A DNA stretch of 64,000 nucleotides from Streptosporangium roseum DSM 43021 (GCF_000024865.1 NC_013595.1:6324001-6388000); one strand, 5' to 3'. Shown: positions 33,643 through 43,082, numbered from the stretch's first letter. The notes: generated by a model from the letters alone, not told the origin. Numbers and translations: made by a program.

Positions 33643-35826
33643 GTGAAACGCTCTGTCGCGTTTGCGCTAGTGGCCACGGCGACAAGCATGGTCGTGGCAC
33701 TGTCCACCGCATCGGCGGGAGCCGCCGGACTGACCGTCCTAGCCCCGTCGATCGCCCCTCCCGACTCCCCCGCCCAGGCGGCCGACCGCCTGGTCGAAGC
33801 CGAGCCCGCCGTCCTGCAGGCCTCGGCCAGGGACCAGTTCCTGCGCCGCAGCGCCATGTCGGGCAAGGGGGGACTCAACTACGTCTCCTACACCCGTACC
33901 TACGCCGGCCTGCCCGTCTACGGCGGCGACTTCGTCGTCGTCACCAACTCCACCGGTGGCGTGCTGAGCACGTCGGTCGCCCAGACCGAGGCTCTGAACG
34001 TCGGGACCACCCCGAAGGTGGAGGCACAGAAGGCCGCGGAGATCGCCAAGGCCGAGATCACCGACGCCGCCGAGGTCTCCACGCCCAAGCTGTCGGTGAT
34101 GGCCCAGGGCTCCGGGCGGCTCGCCTACGAGGTGGTCGTCAGCGGCACGAACAAGGGCCGCGAGAGCAAGATGCACGTCTTCGTCGACGCGCTGACCGGC
34201 GAGGTCGCCGAGAAGTCGGACGAGGTCATGGCCGGTCAGGGGACGGGCTACTACAACGGCCCGGTCACCATCGGCACCACGTCCGGCTCGCCGTACTCCA
34301 TGACCGACCCGACCCGCACCGGCGTCCGCTGCGGCGGCCAGAACGGCAGCGCCTACACCGGCCCCGACGACACCTGGGGCAACGGCTCGGGCACCGACCT
34401 GGAGACCGCCTGCGTGGACGCCCTCCACGCCGCGGGCAAGGAATGGGACATGCTGAGCACCTGGCTCGGCCGCAACGGGTTCAACGGCACCGGCGGCGGC
34501 TTCCCCGCCAGGGTCGGCCTGTCCGACGTCAACGCCTACTGGAACGGCAGCTACACCAACTTCGGCCGCTCCCAGGACAGCCAGCGCCAGGCGACCCCGA
34601 TGGACGTGGTGGCCCACGAGTACGGCCACGCCATCTTCCAGACCACGCCCGGCGGCTCGACCGGCAGCAACGAGAAGGGCGGGCTCAACGAGTCCACCGG
34701 TGACATCTTCGGCGCGCTGACCGAGTACTACGCCAACGAGCCGGCCCAGTACGACCCGCCGGACTTCAGCGTGGGCGAGGAGGTCAACCTGGTCGGCAGC
34801 GGGCCGATCCGCTACATGCACAAGCCGTCGCAGATCTCCGGCCACCCCGACTGCTACTCCGCCTCGGTGCCGAACCTGGAGGTGCACGCGGGGGCGGGCG
34901 TCCAGAACCACTGGTTCTACCTGCTCGCCCAGGGCACGAACCCGACCGACGGCCAGCCGGTCAGCCCGACCTGCAACGGCTCCACCCTCACCGGCCTCGG
35001 CATCCAGAAGGCCGGCCAGATCTTCATGGGCGCGCTGCTGCGCAAGACCACGACCTGGACCCACTCGCTCGTCCGCAAGGCCTCGCTGGAGGCGGCGATC
35101 CAGCTGTTCCCCGGCTCCTGCACCGAGTTCAACGCGACCAAGGCGGCCTGGACCGCGGTCAGCGTCCCCGCCGCTTCGAACGAGCCCACCGCGTGCTCGA
35201 CGGGCCCCGACTTCTCCCTGACGCTCAACCCGACGTCGGCGAGTGTGCAGCCCGGCCAGCAGGCGACCACGACGGTCGGCACGCAGACGACCTCGGGCAC
35301 CGCGCAGAGCGTGACGTTCTCGGCGTCCGGCCTGCCCTCGGGCGCGACCGCCTCCTTCACCCCGCCGTCGGTGACCTCCGGCGCCTCCTCCACCCTGGCG
35401 ATCACGGTCCCGGCGGGCACCGCGACCGGCACGTACAACGTGATCGTCACAGGTGACGGGACCAGCGTCGACAGGACGGCCACGTTCACCCTGAACGTCG
35501 GCGGCACCGGTCCGTGCGCCGGCAGGCAGCACACCTACACCGGCACCCTCTCCTCGGGATCCAGTGTCTACCAGCCGGGCACGGCCGGCTTCCAGACCAC
35601 CACGTCGGGAACGCACGCGGCCTGCCTGGACGGCCCGAACGGCACCGACTTCGACCTGTACCTGCAGAAGCGGAACAGCTTGGGCACCTGGTCGACCGTG
35701 GCCAGCGGCACCTCGGCCAACCCGGATGAGTCCTTCAGCTACAACGGCACCGCCGGCTTCTACCGCTACCGCGTCTACGCCTACAGCGGCAGCGGCACCT
35801 ACACCCTGGGCTACAACGCCCCGTAA
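33643..35826 (+). CDS. Secreted M4 family (thermolysin-like) metalloprotease
   Basis: This is a 727-residue exported neutral protease. It has a GTG start with AAGGAG 6 bases upstream, a signal peptide ending near ASAGAAG, and a propeptide (about 35-195, FTP/PepSY type, e.g. YTRTYAGLPVYGGDF). The catalytic domain follows, with zinc motif His325-Glu326-Tyr-Gly-His329, the third ligand Glu350 in GGLNESTGD, and the catalytic His in GAGVQNHWFYLL. After about residue 520 come a Big/Ig-like domain (FSLTLNPTSASVQPGQQATT) and a bacterial pre-peptidase C-terminal (PPC) domain (about 630-727; ending YSGSGTYTLGYNAP). It degrades extracellular proteins. A strong terminator follows. Confidence 0.93.
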   Translation: MKRSVAFALVATATSMVVALSTASAGAAGLTVLAPSIAPPDSPAQAADRLVEAEPAVLQASARDQFLRRSAMSGKGGLNYVSYTRTYAGLPVYGGDFVVVTNSTGGVLSTSVAQTEALNVGTTPKVEAQKAAEIAKAEITDAAEVSTPKLSVMAQGSGRLAYEVVVSGTNKGRESKMHVFVDALTGEVAEKSDEVMAGQGTGYYNGPVTIGTTSGSPYSMTDPTRTGVRCGGQNGSAYTGPDDTWGNGSGTDLETACVDALHAAGKEWDMLSTWLGRNGFNGTGGGFPARVGLSDVNAYWNGSYTNFGRSQDSQRQATPMDVVAHEYGHAIFQTTPGGSTGSNEKGGLNESTGDIFGALTEYYANEPAQYDPPDFSVGEEVNLVGSGPIRYMHKPSQISGHPDCYSASVPNLEVHAGAGVQNHWFYLLAQGTNPTDGQPVSPTCNGSTLTGLGIQKAGQIFMGALLRKTTTWTHSLVRKASLEAAIQLFPGSCTEFNATKAAWTAVSVPAASNEPTACSTGPDFSLTLNPTSASVQPGQQATTTVGTQTTSGTAQSVTFSASGLPSGATASFTPPSVTSGASSTLAITVPAGTATGTYNVIVTGDGTSVDRTATFTLNVGGTGPCAGRQHTYTGTLSSGSSVYQPGTAGFQTTTSGTHAACLDGPNGTDFDLYLQKRNSLGTWSTVASGTSANPDESFSYNGTAGFYRYRVYAYSGSGTYTLGYNAP

Positions 35827-35848
35827 CACGAGATAACCGCTGCTCCAC

Positions 35849-35880
35849 AGGCCCCGGCTCCGCACCTGGAGCCGGGGCCT
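35849..35880 (+). terminator. Hairpin terminator after M4 protease gene
   Basis: AGGCCCCGGCTCC pairs with GGAGCCGGGGCCT (13-bp perfect stem, 6-base loop) 22 bases after the stop codon. Confidence 0.85.
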
Positions 35881-36651
35881 GCCCCACACCCGGCGCCGCC
35901 CGGCCGGGACGCCGTCCCACCGGCTTGCGGTCCCGCCGGGGGTCTCGCGCGACGGCCGCCACAGCACCGGGACGCCCGCGACCTCAAGCCGTCCGAGCTG
36001 TACGGCGATGGCGTCGATGTCACGGGGGCAGGAGCCTGTGGTCCCGCGACCGCCTGTCCGCCAGGGCCGCGGCGAGCACGACGGAGCCTTTCACCTACGG
36101 CTCCGCGTTATCCGGAAGGCCTGCCGGCCAATTCACGTTTCCCCACCGACATTAATCCATATCTAACGAGAACTGCCGCCAAAGCGTAATAAAGACGTTA
36201 TTTATCGCATTTAAATAGAGGGGCCGACGCAGGCGCTCTCGCCGTTGGATCACCACCGGCCAGGAACGCCTTCTTGGGTACTCCTCACAAAACGCTCATA
36301 TGGCTCTGCAATACCCGCCGACGGACGTTCCCGGCGCTCGGCGGTGCCGGTCCGGAGCGGGACTCCGGATGCCGGCGAGACTCGCGCGGCCCGATGACCG
36401 CCGGATCCGACAGCATGCGCCCGGACCTTCTCGCCGGGCTTCCACACGCCGGACCCGCGGCCCGGGGGAACGCCCCGGAACATACCGGCCGACAGGTGAC
36501 CGGAGGGTCGCCCCGGTCTTTGGGATTCAAGCATCCGCGCGGGGGCCGTGGCGGCGGGGAGAGCGGGCCGGGGCCGGTCGCGTCGTCCCGCCCCGCGGAT
36601 CTCCGGGCATCGCCGTCGCGCCTCTCGCAGCGCCGTCCGGCCGCTCCGGAC
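35881..36651. other. Long non-coding stretch with an AT-rich island
   Basis: About 770 bases between the convergent M4 protease and DoxX-like genes. No reading frame has actinomycete-type codon bias with a start signal. The segment 36130-36225 is strikingly AT-rich for this genome (runs such as TTATTTATCGCATTTAAATA) and could be a promoter for an unrecognised transcript or a decayed foreign piece. Confidence 0.45.
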
Positions 36652-37161
36652 TCAGCCGGCGAATTCCCGGCGCATGACACGAGTGGACCCGTCGGGGACC
36701 CGCCTGGCCACCCAGAGCACGACGGCGATGTACAGCAGCTGCTCCGGAATCCTCACCCACAACGGCGTCGCCTCGTCGCCGTTGAACGGCACATCGGCGA
36801 CCGCGGCGTAGATGTTGGCCGGAAGCAGCAGCACGAAGAGCAGCGCGAGGCAGATCGCGGCGGCCCGCCGAGTCGCGGCCAGGACGAGCCCCGCGGCGCC
36901 GAGCAATTCCAGCACTCCGGTCGCGTAGACCATGACGTCGGGGTACGGCACGAAGGGCGGCACCATCCCCACCAGGTCGGCGTGACTGGGCATGATCTCG
37001 ACACTCGCGGGGACAAAATGCGCACTGGCCGTCATGACGAGCATGACCGCCATCGCGTGTGCCGCACTGACCTGCCAGGTGGCGAACCGGCCGACGCCGA
37101 GCGCGCCCAGCAGGCGGAAGCCCAGCAGGGCGCCCGCGAGAACGATGACGATGTCAAACAT
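36652..37161 (-). CDS. DoxX-like membrane protein
   Basis: This is a 169-residue integral membrane protein with four hydrophobic segments (about 3-20, 33-50, 72-95 and 98-118) and a fifth near 135-152. The pattern and the PFVPYPDVMVYATGVLELLG / AAGLVLAATRRAAAICLALL sequence match the DoxX/DoxX-like family, usually associated with respiratory or redox proteins and oxidative stress. The ATG at 37161 is used. Two near-identical palindromes lie immediately upstream (37177-37216), so expression is probably controlled by a dedicated repressor, which is not encoded next door. Confidence 0.8.
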   Translation of the reverse strand: MFDIVIVLAGALLGFRLLGALGVGRFATWQVSAAHAMAVMLVMTASAHFVPASVEIMPSHADLVGMVPPFVPYPDVMVYATGVLELLGAAGLVLAATRRAAAICLALLFVLLLPANIYAAVADVPFNGDEATPLWVRIPEQLLYIAVVLWVARRVPDGSTRVMRREFAG

Positions 37162-37176
37162 GATCTTCCACCCATG

Positions 37177-37216
37177 GATAGTTGCACTATCTAGTTACTG
37201 GATAGTCACACTATCC
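37177..37216 (-). promoter_or_regulatory. Twin GATAGT-N3-ACTATC operators upstream of DoxX-like gene
   Basis: GATAGT-TGC-ACTATC (37177-37191) and GGATAGT-CAC-ACTATCC (37200-37216) are two perfect palindromes. Their centres are 24 bp apart, just upstream of the start at 37161. The arrangement suits two repressor dimers (for example MarR, HxlR or TetR family). Confidence 0.7.
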
Positions 37217-37487
37217 ACTCTCCGGGGAGCGGGCAACACCGGGTACGCCGAAAACCGTCTTCAGCCGCCTCCGCCCGGCGGCGGTCAGGGCTGTCGGGCA
37301 GGCCGGAGCGACAGGAACGGGCGGAGTCTCTCAGGGCGACCGGAAAGCTCGTTCAAGTGATGGATGAGGATCGCCACTGCGGAGTCGCCGAGGCGCTGGG
37401 GCTCGTCCGCCTACCGCAACGGTCAGCTCGTGGACTCCAGCCGGCCTGCACCGAACACGCCAAACACGAAGATCAGAACGCGAAGGC
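37217..37487. other. Region upstream of small ORF
   Basis: About 270 bases upstream of a doubtful small ORF. Several short overlapping frames exist but none has a ribosome site and family-like sequence together. It could be a decayed gene. Confidence 0.3.
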
Positions 37488-37727
37488 GTGCGCATCACGA
37501 TCGGCGAGCGGGACGGAGTGCCGCGTCTGCGGTGGCAGCTGACCGGCGCGATGGCCGATTACTCACCGCCGATCGAGGCCGACCTGGTGGCGGTGTCCGA
37601 CACGGTGCTCGCGATGCCGGGCCTCGGCCCCGTCAGCGCGCCGTGGCTGCCACTGGTGTTCGGGACGCTTCCGGACGGCACGCCTTACGTCTGTTTCGGC
37701 ATGCGGGCGGCACCGAAGATCGCCTGA
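37488..37727 (+). CDS. Small hypothetical protein
   Basis: This 79-residue frame starts at a GTG (GERDGVPRLRWQLTGAMADY, ending FGMRAAPKIA). Composition is protein-like and third positions are GC-rich, but there is no strong ribosome binding site and I do not recognise the family. It could be real, or the tail of a broken gene whose 5' part lies in 37340-37490. Confidence 0.35.
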   Translation: MRITIGERDGVPRLRWQLTGAMADYSPPIEADLVAVSDTVLAMPGLGPVSAPWLPLVFGTLPDGTPYVCFGMRAAPKIA

Positions 37728-38204
37728 AGGAGGCACAGCCCTTGACGACCTGAGGCGGCCTTCACCAGGCGGGGACCACCGGATCTCCCGGGACCTTGCC
37801 CTGGGGGAGAACAGCCGGTTCACCCGCTCGGATCCGGGGAGCGGGCGCGGGGGACGGGAAGCCTTCGACCAGCGCGCGCCGATGACCGGAGACTCCCCGC
37901 CCTCCTGCGTGAACCCGGCTCCCCCTCAGGCGGCCGCACCCACCACCGAAGTGTCTACCAGTAATGAAGTCATCACTTCAGGTGAACCGCTGATTTCATC
38001 GACTCCCCTTATGGCTCCTGACGTCGCATCCGACACGGGCCATGGGGACGGGGAAGGTAAAGTCTGGCCCGGAAACGAGAGGGGGCGAGCTCGTCGGGTC
38101 CGGCGGCGAAGGGGTCACGGTGCTCCTCGGGCACGGGAATCCCTGAGCTCATCGAGGTGCGCGAGAAGACTCCGGAGAAGGCCCGGCAGCGGGATGACCG
38201 CCTC
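37728..38204. other. Intergenic region upstream of LAL regulator
   Basis: About 480 bases with no supported gene. It includes a less GC-rich patch (37950-38060) with the palindrome TGAAGT-CATC-ACTTCA (37965-37980). It probably contains the promoter of the downstream regulator gene. Confidence 0.4.
37965..37980. promoter_or_regulatory. 16-bp palindrome upstream of LAL regulator
   Basis: TGAAGT-CATC-ACTTCA has perfect 6-bp arms and sits in a local AT-rich patch about 225 bases before the regulator start. It is a possible operator. Confidence 0.4.
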
Positions 38205-40964
38205 ATGTTGCACGGGCGGGTGACCGAGCGTGCCGCGATCGGCGAGCTCGTGGCCGCCGCGCGGGCAGGTGCCGGCCAGGCCCTCGTCCTGCGCGGCGAG
38301 CCGGGTGTCGGCAAGTCGGCACTGCTGGATCTCGCCGCCGCCGGCAGCGCTCCGATGCGGGTGCTGCGGGCGACGGGCACCGAGCCGGAGACCGGGCTGG
38401 CCTTCGGCGCGCTCCACCAGCTGCTGCGCTCGGAGGCCGGGCTGCTGGACCTCCTGCCCGGCCCGCAGCGCGACGCCGTCCGCGGAGCGCTCGGCCTGGC
38501 CTCCTCCGGCACCGACGACCGTTTCCTCGTTTCGGCGGGTGTGCTGTCCCTGCTCGCCGAGGCGGCGGTGCCGGACGGGCTGCTCTGCCTGATCGACGAC
38601 TTCCAGTGGATCGATCAGGCCTCCGCGGACGCCCTGCTGTTCGCGGCCCGTCGCCTGCGGACCGAGGGGGTGGGGATGCTGATCGCCGTACGCGGTGACG
38701 CCGGGGCGCACCTGCGCGGTGTCCCGGACCTCCGCCTGACGGGCCTCGACTCGCGGAGCGCGGCGGAGCTGCTCGCCTCCCGGTCGGCGGTGCCGCCGGC
38801 CCAGGAGGTCGGCGACCGGCTCGTGGCGCTGACCGGGGGTAATCCCCTGGCTCTGCGCGAGGTGGCCGGGCTGCTCACGCCGGATCAGCTCGCGGGCCGG
38901 ACCCCGCTGCCGGACCCCCTGCCCGTGGGAGCGGGCATCGGGCAGATCTTCGGCGACCAGGTGGAGCGGCTTCCCGAGGCAGGCCGGCTGATAGCGCTCA
39001 TCGCGGCGGTGGAGGGCCTCGGCGACCTGGGGTTGATCCTGCGCGCGGCCGGCCGGCTGGGGGTGGACCCGGCGGAGCTGCATCCGGTCGAGGCCGCCGG
39101 GCTCGTCGGCGTGGAGGGTGCCTCGATCCGGTTCCGGCACCCCCTGGTCCGGTCCGCGGTGTACGCGCGGTCGAGCTCCGTGCAGCGGCGCCTGGTCCAC
39201 ACCGCGCTCGCCGAGCTGCTGGACGGGGCGGAGGACGCCGACAGGCGGGCCTGGCACCGGGCCGCCGCCTCGGTGGGCCAGGACGAGGGCGTCGCCGCCG
39301 AGCTCGCCGCGTCGGCCGAGCGGGCGCGGGCGCGGGGCGGGTACGCCGACGCTGCCGTCGCGCTGGCCCGGTCGGCGGACCTCACCCCGGATCGCGCCGT
39401 CCGGGCGCGGCGGCTCACCGACGCGGCCACCGCGGCGTGGCTCGGCGGGCGTCCCGGCCAGGCGGAGACCTGCCTGGCCGGGGCGCGCGAACTGGCCAGG
39501 GAGCCTCTCCTGGTCGCCGAGCTCACCCAGCTACGGGGACGTTTCGAGCTGAACGGCGGAGACGCGGCCGAAGCCCAGCGGGTCTTCCTCGAAGGCGCCG
39601 ACCGGGTGTGCGGCGCGGATCCGGGCAGGGCTCTGGAGATGCTGGCCGACGCCTCCGAGGCCGCCTCCTACGTCGGGGACGTCGCGGCCATCGTCGACAT
39701 CGGCCGGCGGGCGGAGGCGCTTCCCCGCGGGGACGACTCCTTCCTGCGGGCGATGCTGATCGGGATCGGCGCGATGCTCGCCGGGGACGCCCGCCGGGGC
39801 GGGCAGACGCTGCGGCGGGCACTGCTCCGGGCGGACGAGCTGTCCGGCGCGTCCGAGCTGCTGTGGGCCTCCGCGGCGGCGAGCTACCTGGGCGAGGTGG
39901 ACGTGGCGGCGGGGTTCGGCGTCCGGGCCGGCCGGGCCGCCAGGGTCTCCGGGCTGGTCGGCCAGCTCCCGGTGGTGCTGGAGTTCGTCTCGACGGCCGA
40001 GCGGATCAACGGCCGGCTCGGCATCAGCGCCGCGATCGCCGAAGAGGGCCTGACGCTCGCCCGCGAGGCGGGCTACACCAACTCCGCCGCCGCGCATCTG
40101 GCGAACCTCGCGGCGGTCGCGGCCGTGCGCGGCCAGGAGGACGCCTGCCGCGAGTACGCCCAGGAAGCGCTGGCCATCGCCATCCCCCACCGGATCGGCC
40201 TGCGCGCGGGCACGGCGTCCTACGCGCTGGGACTGCTCGACCTGGGGATGGGGCGGTTCGCCGCGGCCCACGCGCGTTTCTCCGCGCTCACCACCGCGGG
40301 GCCCGGGGCCGGGCACCCCACGGTCGTCTGGAGGTCGACCCCGGACCGGGTCGAGGCGGCGGTCGCGTGCGGTGACCACGACGCGGCCCGCGCCACGGTG
40401 GCCTCCCTCGAACAGTGGTCGGTGAACGCCGGGACCCCGGCGTCGCGGGCCCTGCTGGCCCGGTGCCGCGCGCTGCTCGAGGACGGCGAGCGAGCCGTCC
40501 CGCTGTACGAGGAGGCGCTGCGCCTGCACGCCGAGGGCGGGCCCGCCCCTTTCGAGCAGGCCCGGACGGCGCTGCTGTACGGCGAGCGGCTCCGCCGTAC
40601 CCACCGGACCGGCGAGGCGCGACAGCCCCTGCGGTCCGCCCTGGAGGCGTTCCAGCGGCTCGGCGCCGAGCCGTGGGCGGAGCGGGCGCACAGCGAGCTG
40701 CGCGCCGCCGGAGAGAGCGCGGCCCGGCCCGGCCCGGCGGCCCTGAACGTCCTGACCCCGCAGGAGCTGCGGATCGCCCGGCTCGTCGCCGAGGGCGCCT
40801 CCAACCGGGACGTGGCGGCCCGGCTGTTCCTCAGCCCGCGCACCGTCGAGTATCACCTCTACAAGGTCTATCCGAAGCTCGGCATCACCACCCGCACCGA
40901 GCTGGCCCGGCTGGTCGGGGCCGGTCCGGAGTTCGGGGACGCCGGGGGCGCCGCCCCGGGATGA
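38205..40964 (+). CDS. LAL-type LuxR family transcriptional regulator
   Basis: This 919-residue regulator has the same layout as the one at 2121-4775: Walker A GEPGVGKS (31-38), Walker B-like LCLIDDFQWIDQAS (about 128-141), a long helical repeat region, and a C-terminal LuxR/GerE helix-turn-helix (LTPQELRIARLVAEGASNRD, ARLFLSPRTVEYHLYKVYPK). The ATG at 38205 begins the family's typical MLHGRxxE; the frame is also open to a GTG at 38157. It is followed after 51 bases by an SDR gene in the same direction, so control of or co-transcription with that gene is possible. Ligand and targets unknown. Confidence 0.9.
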   Translation: MLHGRVTERAAIGELVAAARAGAGQALVLRGEPGVGKSALLDLAAAGSAPMRVLRATGTEPETGLAFGALHQLLRSEAGLLDLLPGPQRDAVRGALGLASSGTDDRFLVSAGVLSLLAEAAVPDGLLCLIDDFQWIDQASADALLFAARRLRTEGVGMLIAVRGDAGAHLRGVPDLRLTGLDSRSAAELLASRSAVPPAQEVGDRLVALTGGNPLALREVAGLLTPDQLAGRTPLPDPLPVGAGIGQIFGDQVERLPEAGRLIALIAAVEGLGDLGLILRAAGRLGVDPAELHPVEAAGLVGVEGASIRFRHPLVRSAVYARSSSVQRRLVHTALAELLDGAEDADRRAWHRAAASVGQDEGVAAELAASAERARARGGYADAAVALARSADLTPDRAVRARRLTDAATAAWLGGRPGQAETCLAGARELAREPLLVAELTQLRGRFELNGGDAAEAQRVFLEGADRVCGADPGRALEMLADASEAASYVGDVAAIVDIGRRAEALPRGDDSFLRAMLIGIGAMLAGDARRGGQTLRRALLRADELSGASELLWASAAASYLGEVDVAAGFGVRAGRAARVSGLVGQLPVVLEFVSTAERINGRLGISAAIAEEGLTLAREAGYTNSAAAHLANLAAVAAVRGQEDACREYAQEALAIAIPHRIGLRAGTASYALGLLDLGMGRFAAAHARFSALTTAGPGAGHPTVVWRSTPDRVEAAVACGDHDAARATVASLEQWSVNAGTPASRALLARCRALLEDGERAVPLYEEALRLHAEGGPAPFEQARTALLYGERLRRTHRTGEARQPLRSALEAFQRLGAEPWAERAHSELRAAGESAARPGPAALNVLTPQELRIARLVAEGASNRDVAARLFLSPRTVEYHLYKVYPKLGITTRTELARLVGAGPEFGDAGGAAPG

Positions 40965-41015
40965 GCCGCCGCCCTGCGACGTGTCGGCCCGGCTGACCAG
41001 GGAAGACACCGGGTC

Positions 41016-41807
41016 ATGAACGAGACGACCAAACGGACCGTGCTGGTCAGCGGTTCGACTTCCGGTATCGGCGAGGCGATCGCCACCGCGTTCGCCCGCG
41101 ACGGCGCGACGGTCGTGGTCAACGGCCGCGACCAGGAGCGGACCGAGGCGGCGGCCGGGCGGATCCGCTCCGCCACCGGTCACGACGGGCTGCTGCCGGT
41201 GGCCGCCGACCTGGGCACCGCCGAAGGCGCGCGGACCGTTTTCGACGCCGTGCCGGAGGTGGACGTGCTGGTGAACAACCTCGGCATCTTCGGCGCCACC
41301 CCCTTCATGGAGATCACCGATGAGGAGTGGCACCACTATTTCGAGGTCAACGTCCTCAGCGGGGTGCGCCTCGCCCGTCACTACATCCCGGGCATGGTGC
41401 GGCGCGGCTGGGGCCGGGTGATCTTCATCAGCAGCGAGTCCTCACTGATGATCCCCACCGAGATGGTGCACTACGGGATGACCAAGACCGCGCAGATCTC
41501 CGTGTCGCGCGGCCTGGCGCAGACGGTCGCGGGCAGCGGTGTCACCGTCAACACCGTGCTGCCCGGTCCCACGCTCACCCCCGGCGTCGAGACGTTCATC
41601 GCCGACCGGGTCGGGGCGGACCTGCCCTTCGCGGAGGCCGAGGCGCGCTTCATCGCCGAGGAGCGTCCCACCTCGCTCCTGAGGCGGCTGATCCGGCCCG
41701 AGGAGGTCGCCGGCCTGGTCCACTACGTCGGTTCGGACGCGTCCTCGGCCACCACCGGCGCCACCCTGCGGGTCGACGGCGGCCTGATACCCATGATCAT
41801 CCCTTAG
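41016..41807 (+). CDS. SDR family NAD(P)-dependent oxidoreductase
   Basis: This is a 263-residue classical short-chain dehydrogenase/reductase. It has a TVLVSGSTSGIGEAIATAFA nucleotide-binding motif (TGxxxGxG-like, residues 8-27), VLVNNLGIFG (NNAG motif variant with Leu for Ala), and SSESSLMIPTEMVHYGMTK with the Ser-Tyr-x-x-x-Lys catalytic set. C-terminal LPGPTLTPGVE follows the usual PG motif. It reduces or oxidises an unknown carbonyl/alcohol in the cytosol. It lies 51 bases downstream of the LAL regulator and may be its target. Confidence 0.92.
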   Translation: MNETTKRTVLVSGSTSGIGEAIATAFARDGATVVVNGRDQERTEAAAGRIRSATGHDGLLPVAADLGTAEGARTVFDAVPEVDVLVNNLGIFGATPFMEITDEEWHHYFEVNVLSGVRLARHYIPGMVRRGWGRVIFISSESSLMIPTEMVHYGMTKTAQISVSRGLAQTVAGSGVTVNTVLPGPTLTPGVETFIADRVGADLPFAEAEARFIAEERPTSLLRRLIRPEEVAGLVHYVGSDASSATTGATLRVDGGLIPMIIP

Positions 41808-42063
41808 CCGCGGAGGCGGGCCGGTCCGGCCTTCCCGCGGTACGGCGTGGCGGGAGCCGGGCCGTACACCCTCCCGGCACGCGCAGGCCGCCGCCCCGCC
41901 GGCAGGCGGTCCGGCCGCCGCAAGCCTGGGTGCGCCGCCGGGAAATGATCCGGATGATCGCGTTCCGGCCCGTTCTCCCAGGCCGTGTACATGGATGCGA
42001 CAGAGAAGGCCAAGTTTCCCCGGTCCTCGTCGAGACGCGGAGGGGGCTGGGTAGGGGGAAGGC

Positions 42064-43032
42064 ATGGCTGAGATCGGTTACACGATGATGTGTGAGCAGA
42101 CACCGGCGCGACAGCTGGTGGACGACGTCGCCACCGCGGAGCGGATCGGCTTCGACTACGCGGTCATCTCCGACCACTACTTCCCGTGGCTTGAGGAGAT
42201 GGGGCATTCGCCGTATGCCTGGTCGGTGCTCGGCGCGGCCGCGCACGCCACCGAGCGACTGCCGCTGATGACCTACGTGACCTGCCCGATCATGCGCTAC
42301 CACCCCGCGGTCGTGGCCCAGAAGGCCGCCACGATGGGGGCTCTGACGGAGGGCCGGTTCACGCTGGGGCTGGGCTCCGGGGAGAACCTCAACGAGCACG
42401 TGATCGGCCACGGCTGGCCGCCGGTCAACACCCGGCACGAGATGTTCCGCGAGGCGATCGAGATCATCAAGGAGCTGTTCGAGGGCGGCTACACGACCTA
42501 CCGGGGCGAGTTCTTCGATGTCGACTCGGCCAAGCTGTTCGACCTGCCGGAGCGGCCGGTGCCCCTGGCGATCGCCGCCTCCGGCGGCAGCTCGGGGGAC
42601 ATCGCCGCCGAGTACGGCGACGGCCTGGTGGCGACCGACCCGGACGGCGAGCTGGTCAGGCGTTTCGCCGCCTCCGGCGGCGAGGGCAAGCCCGTCTACG
42701 GCCAGCTTCCCGTCTGCTACGACCCCGACCCCAAGGCGGCCCTGGAGCGGGCACACCGGCTGTGGCGCTGGTCCGCGGCGGGCTGGAAGGTCATGGCCGA
42801 GCTGCCCGCCCCGGTCAACTTCGCCGCCTGCGCCGAGACGGTACGCCCGGAGGACGTCGCGGAGAAGGTGCCGTGCGGTCCCGACGTGGAGGCGGTCGTG
42901 GAAGCGGTGCGCAAGTACACCGAGGCCGGATTCACCCATGTCGCCCTGGTCCAGATCGGTCACGAGCACCAGCGGGAGTTCTTCGACTGGTCGGAGAAGG
43001 AGCTCCTGCCCGCGCTGCGGCGCCTCCCGTAG
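42064..43032 (+). CDS. F420-dependent LLM class oxidoreductase (TIGR03557-like)
   Basis: This is a 322-residue luciferase-like monooxygenase-fold protein. The family sequence is easily followed: EIGYTMMCEQTPARQLVDDV, FDYAVISDHYFPWLEEMGHS, PYAWSVLGAAAHATERLPLM, TCPIMRYHPAVVAQKAATMG and GRFTLGLGSGENLNEHVIG. These match the G6PDH-family/TIGR03557 group of coenzyme F420-dependent enzymes. F420 use is therefore expected from family membership; the substrate is unknown. A GGGGGAAGGC purine-rich stretch precedes the ATG at 42064. No F420 biosynthesis gene is in the window. Confidence 0.9.
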   Translation: MAEIGYTMMCEQTPARQLVDDVATAERIGFDYAVISDHYFPWLEEMGHSPYAWSVLGAAAHATERLPLMTYVTCPIMRYHPAVVAQKAATMGALTEGRFTLGLGSGENLNEHVIGHGWPPVNTRHEMFREAIEIIKELFEGGYTTYRGEFFDVDSAKLFDLPERPVPLAIAASGGSSGDIAAEYGDGLVATDPDGELVRRFAASGGEGKPVYGQLPVCYDPDPKAALERAHRLWRWSAAGWKVMAELPAPVNFAACAETVRPEDVAEKVPCGPDVEAVVEAVRKYTEAGFTHVALVQIGHEHQREFFDWSEKELLPALRRLP

Positions 43033-43059
43033 GCGGTTCCCGCCCGGTCACGGCCTCGC

Positions 43060-43082
43060 CGGCGGGGTGACGCCGCCGGCGG
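43060..43082 (+). terminator. Possible hairpin after F420 oxidoreductase gene
   Basis: GCCGGCGG pairs with CCGCCGGC around a 7-base loop, about 30 bases after the stop. Further imperfect GC-rich inverted repeats follow to about 43185. Confidence 0.5.

Noticed and set aside
37364..37753. A 129-codon + strand frame overlapping the small ORF at 37488
   Set aside because: It begins in unlike sequence, turns into Arg/Asp/Gly-rich shadow and has no ribosome site.
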